Below are positions 60,640-64,000 of a stretch of DNA of 64,000 bases, in pieces (the stretch's first letter is position 1; every line of letters starts with the position of its first letter). Under the pieces are notes generated by a model, which was not told the DNA's origin, did no database searches, and was given only the letters and a program-made list of their open reading frames with translations. A program made the translations under genes and the position numbers. The DNA comes from Limonium bicolor (Eukaryota; Streptophyta; Magnoliopsida; Caryophyllales; Plumbaginaceae): positions 173,109,339 to 173,173,338 of the forward strand of contig CM041780.1 of assembly GCA_023374045.1 (NCBI GenBank). The letters are read 5' to 3'.

Positions 60640-61500
60640 CTTCAACATATTGGTATACTTAATTTGTAAACATTTGTATACCACTATCACATTTGTATAC
60701 TTAATTTGTAAACATTTGTATACTTCCCACTGTTACATTAGTATACTTCACACGATTACATTCGTATACTTCACACTATTACATTCGTATATTTCACGCT
60801 ATTACATTCATATACTTACTTTTGTAAATATTTTGTATACTTACCACTATCACAAATTTGTATGTTAATGATCTAATCAGTCAAACACTATTTTTTGTAA
60901 CAATTATACTTATTATACAAGAAGCTAATACCTTATTTTGTTAAAAGAAACTTAGTACAAGTTATATACTTCTCTACCATATTCATATACTTCAAATATG
61001 GAAATATTCGTATACTATATGAACCAACCTTCATACACTTATATAACTACATTCGAACACTTTATATGTATACTTAATTTGTAAAGCTTTCTCGTAGGAC
61101 CACCAAACCCAACCTTTTTTAAATACAATCAAACACTATTTTCGTATACTTAATTTGCAATGGTTTCTCGCAGGACCACCAAAACCCTCCTTTTCTAGAG
61201 CTTTTCCTTAAGCAACCTCATATGATCACCTTCAGTCCCTGGATTAAGTCGATGAGACGAGCGGTTGAACCTTGACAAGACATAACGACTTTGGGTCATT
61301 TTTCTTCTGTCACTGTACAAAAAACAATGTATATAAAAAAAGCATTCTAATTAGTAACTATATATATATCCAATCACAACATGTAATATTCGTATCTAAT
61401 TTGTGAGAATTCGTATACTTAACACTATCACATTCGTATACTTAATTTGTAAATATTCTTATACTTAACACTTCACATTCGTATACTTTATTTATACTTA
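60640..61500. repeat. degenerate gtatactt-based short repeats
   Basis: Runs of a roughly 20-24 bp phrase (cattcgtatacttcacactatta, ttaatttgtaaacattt) at 60650-60860 and again at 60990-61080 and 61385-61500. A less repetitive segment lies between (about 61085-61330), carrying two copies of tctcg(t/c)aggaccaccaaa near 61091 and 61168. No gene recognised. Confidence 0.65.
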
Positions 61501-61666
61501 GGGGGCGTTCACTTCGAGACAAAGAAACGGAATGGAATCAGGAAAGGGAATGGGAAGGAAAGGTTCCCCCAATCAAGAGTCTGTTTGGTTCCGACCCAAA
61601 AACGGAATAGAACTCCCCATGATTCCCTTTGTATTGTTTGGTTTTGGACATGGGGATCATCCCATT
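61501..61666. mobile_element. PIF/Harbinger-like MITE fragment
   Basis: Begins gggggcgttcacttcg next to TTA (61498-61500), the target preference of Harbinger-type elements. It contains ggaatggaatc and gtttggtt phrases common in such MITEs. It is interrupted at 61667 by the LTR, so its other end is beyond the window. Confidence 0.45.
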
Positions 61667-64000
61667 TGTAACACCCCATCCAACATTAACATACTTACAA
61701 TGAACTGCAGCGGAAGAAACAACCTCATCACATTACTTAACTCGTTGGTGTTACACGCCGTTAGCCACCCACGGGGTGGCTAACAAGGCTAATACATACA
61801 CATTGTACCGGTCTGATGGGCTAAATTCCCGAGCGTCTACACATTACTATCCCTTTCCTTAACACAACACAACATACACCTTCCAACTATACCGAGTATT
61901 TATAAACTGGTGCCGACAACAATTTCGGTCTTACTACACCTACTGTATACATACACTTAAAAGTTTACCCATGTACAATGACTACCCGTCCTACTCTCGA
62001 ACGCTTCCAGCACTTCGTACCTGAAATAGGAAAGATAGAGAAGGGGTGGCCCCAAGGGGCTCAGCACCTTTGCTGATTGGTAATCCCGCAGCCCACATGC
62101 TACCGGGCCACGCACACTAATTGTCGTCTTAGCATGCAGTTGATTATATTTAAATCATGCATGTGACAATAACACACACACTTACATTTCGCCTCAATGG
62201 GCCTCAACAATCGGATAATACATCCTACTTACAAGTCACCCATGGTATTCATCATCCCTAGAGTGTTTCTCTCCAACGAGCTACTTCCTTAATAGACGAC
62301 ACATACCCTTAAATCGGGTTATCCTTAACCTCCTCTTATCACAACTGGGAATCATATCCATGATCCACACACTCCACATTTTACAACATATAACATACAC
62401 TACATACAACACTTACACAACACTTTGCACGTTTCCACGTGCACAACATAACACCGCAATAGATATTGCATCACAACAAAGATACATAACATAACGGGAA
62501 TGGTCCTCTTAGGTACCGACCCAACATCACTAATACACTGGTGAGCCTAGAGATTGTTGGCCAGTCTCATGATAAGCTCGTTACATAACTCGTTACCCGT
62601 CTCGTTAAATGAACGTTAACTTAACACAGGTGTCTCGGATATGTGATCCAAGCACACCGAACAAACAACATAACAATAGTATGCCCCTGTTGGCCCGACG
62701 TGAGTCAGTATAGCCTTGGTTCACTAAAGGGAAGGTTGGGAACCAAATTGGAACAACCATAACATACAGAGAGGATCGAACCTGCTATACAACGACCCCC
62801 ATACTCACACGCGTGGCCGGAACAGACCGACTCCTCACTCCCCCGTTAGCACTTGTTAGAAGTTCAACTTTGAACTTTATTAAACATCACAAACATTGGG
62901 TTAAGTCTTATTAACATACACAAGGAAGAGAGAGTCATACATTCACATACAAACATCACGCATAACATCACATATCCAACTCACGCATAGCCGTGGTTAG
63001 AACGTTCCTTAAGTCGGAAACGTTGTTACCGGATACCGTTCTCCTACGTTTACCTAATAGTTGGTTAACTAGCCCTTCAAGCGCTTCGAGGTTACCGGTA
63101 TCGGCACGTAAACATACAATAACAATAACGACTGTAAACTCGTTTCATGATTTATCTCATAACGTGGCAAACTACAGAAAAACACATTGGCATACAACCG
63201 TGTAATCCGGTAGGACACAGGTTGCAAGAAAACCATACCTGTCACCGGAGTCCACGTTACCCACTCCACTTATGTTCCTCGAGCGATTCTCGACAACTGT
63301 TAACATCACATGTGTTTTTATTAACATCGGGGTTTGCTTGATTATTTAATGTCCAATGCTTAACTTTTTTCCCCCCGTTAACTTAGTTTACATAACTTTA
63401 CATTTTAACTTGTTTTTACTTTTACATTTTGATACAACTTTTCACCCACTTAATTGCCATTTAAACTCACCTAACATGTCCACACAACCTTATAACATCA
63501 TTACCTATCAATCCCCATCATTACATATCATTTTATACCATAAACAACATTTTGGTCCGACCGACCTTACCGACCGAACTTGTCCAGTTCGGTCCATTCC
63601 AGAACACATTTCCGTCAAAATTTTCTACTCCGACCGACCTTGTAAGTTCGGTCGCATGTTCGGTCTATTCCCGAGACTTTCTTCCCCTTTGAAAATTTGG
63701 CCCGACCGAACTTGCCAAGTCCGGTCCTATGTTCGGTCGGTTCCAGAAACTTAATCCGTACACAAAACACAAGCCCGACCGACCTTGCAAGTCCGGTCCC
63801 CAAGGTCGCCTTTTCCAGAAACCATTCTCGCAGGGTAAACTGGGCTCGACCGAACTTGCAAGTCCGGTTGCAAGTTCGGTCTGCCCCAGACCTTTGTTTT
63901 TCCTTTTCACATTCAACTCCAAACTTCACCCCATATAACCTAGTACCCCCTAACCTCATTTGGGCACTTCAAACACACCTTTAGCCATGTGCTAAACTCT
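61667..64000 (-). repeat. long LTR of a LARD-family element, running off the window
   Basis: TGTAACACCCCATCC at 61667, terminal palindrome 61760-61784, cccc/gggg stem near 62050, acceptor near 62020 and hairpin array 63555-63890, in the order seen in element 3. The left neighbour is MITE sequence with no primer site, so this is the 3' LTR (or a solo LTR) of a minus-strand element. Candidate duplication ccatt at 61662-61666; its partner would lie outside. ORFs within, e.g. 63356-63754, are chance. Confidence 0.8.
63555..63890 (-). repeat. hairpin tandem repeat in the terminal LTR
   Basis: Five diverged units of about 70 bp with gaccgaccttg or gaccgaacttg arms and matching caaggtcggtc or aagttcggtc arms; both stem versions occur within one array. 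Confidence 0.85.

Overview
The window looks like an intergenic, heterochromatin-like stretch of a flowering-plant nuclear genome, probably a eudicot (low confidence on that point). It is AT-rich, has GT-AG introns, and is built almost entirely of nested plant transposable elements: Ty3/gypsy LTR elements, a TRIM, CACTA, MULE, hAT and LINE pieces and MITEs. I found no intact host gene, rRNA or CRISPR array, and recognised no tRNA gene by eye. Most ORFs longer than 60 codons are chance ORFs inside non-coding LTRs.

Layout. 1-9832: interior and 3' LTR of a non-coding large retrotransposon derivative (LARD element 1, + strand). 9833-16394: truncated interior and 3' LTR of a related element 2 (+). 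16395-17320: CACTA TNP2 transposase fragment. 17321-26420: a truncated gypsy element on the minus strand, with 5' LTR, primer binding site, gag, an AlkB-like dioxygenase exon, protease, RT, RNase H and partial integrase. 26421-27535: more of the CACTA element (DUF4216-like and Transposase_24-like). About 27545-29404: 5'-truncated LTR. 29405-30262: 279-bp tandem repeat. 30680-32160: LINE ORF1 remnant (-). 32421-32925: foldback element. 33246-33998: hAT-type element with 8-bp duplications.

About 34190-58650 is best read as one large Mutator-like element. It carries a FAR1/MULE transposase pseudogene (+) facing a Ulp1-like cysteine protease pseudogene (-), with a dimeric tandem array between them. 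Exon 1 of the transposase is split by a 13.9-kb insertion: a complete LARD (element 3, 35729-49132, -) joined through 3 bp to a complete 455-bp TRIM (49136-49590, -), sharing one 5-bp duplication. 58690-61500 holds tandem repeats and a second hAT-type element. 61501-64000 is a Harbinger-like MITE cut by an LTR that runs off the window.

The gypsy element and the LARDs share LTR ends, a tRNA-iMet primer site and structured RNA signals, so the gypsy family is the likely helper for the non-coding ones. The most unusual object is the gypsy gag-pol: an AlkB-like Fe(II)/2-oxoglutarate dioxygenase exon with its metal-binding motifs sits between the gag zinc knuckles and the protease, bounded by phase-1 GT-AG introns. 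Second is the LARD-TRIM composite, whose junction and single target-site duplication suggest that two unintegrated cDNAs were joined and inserted together.
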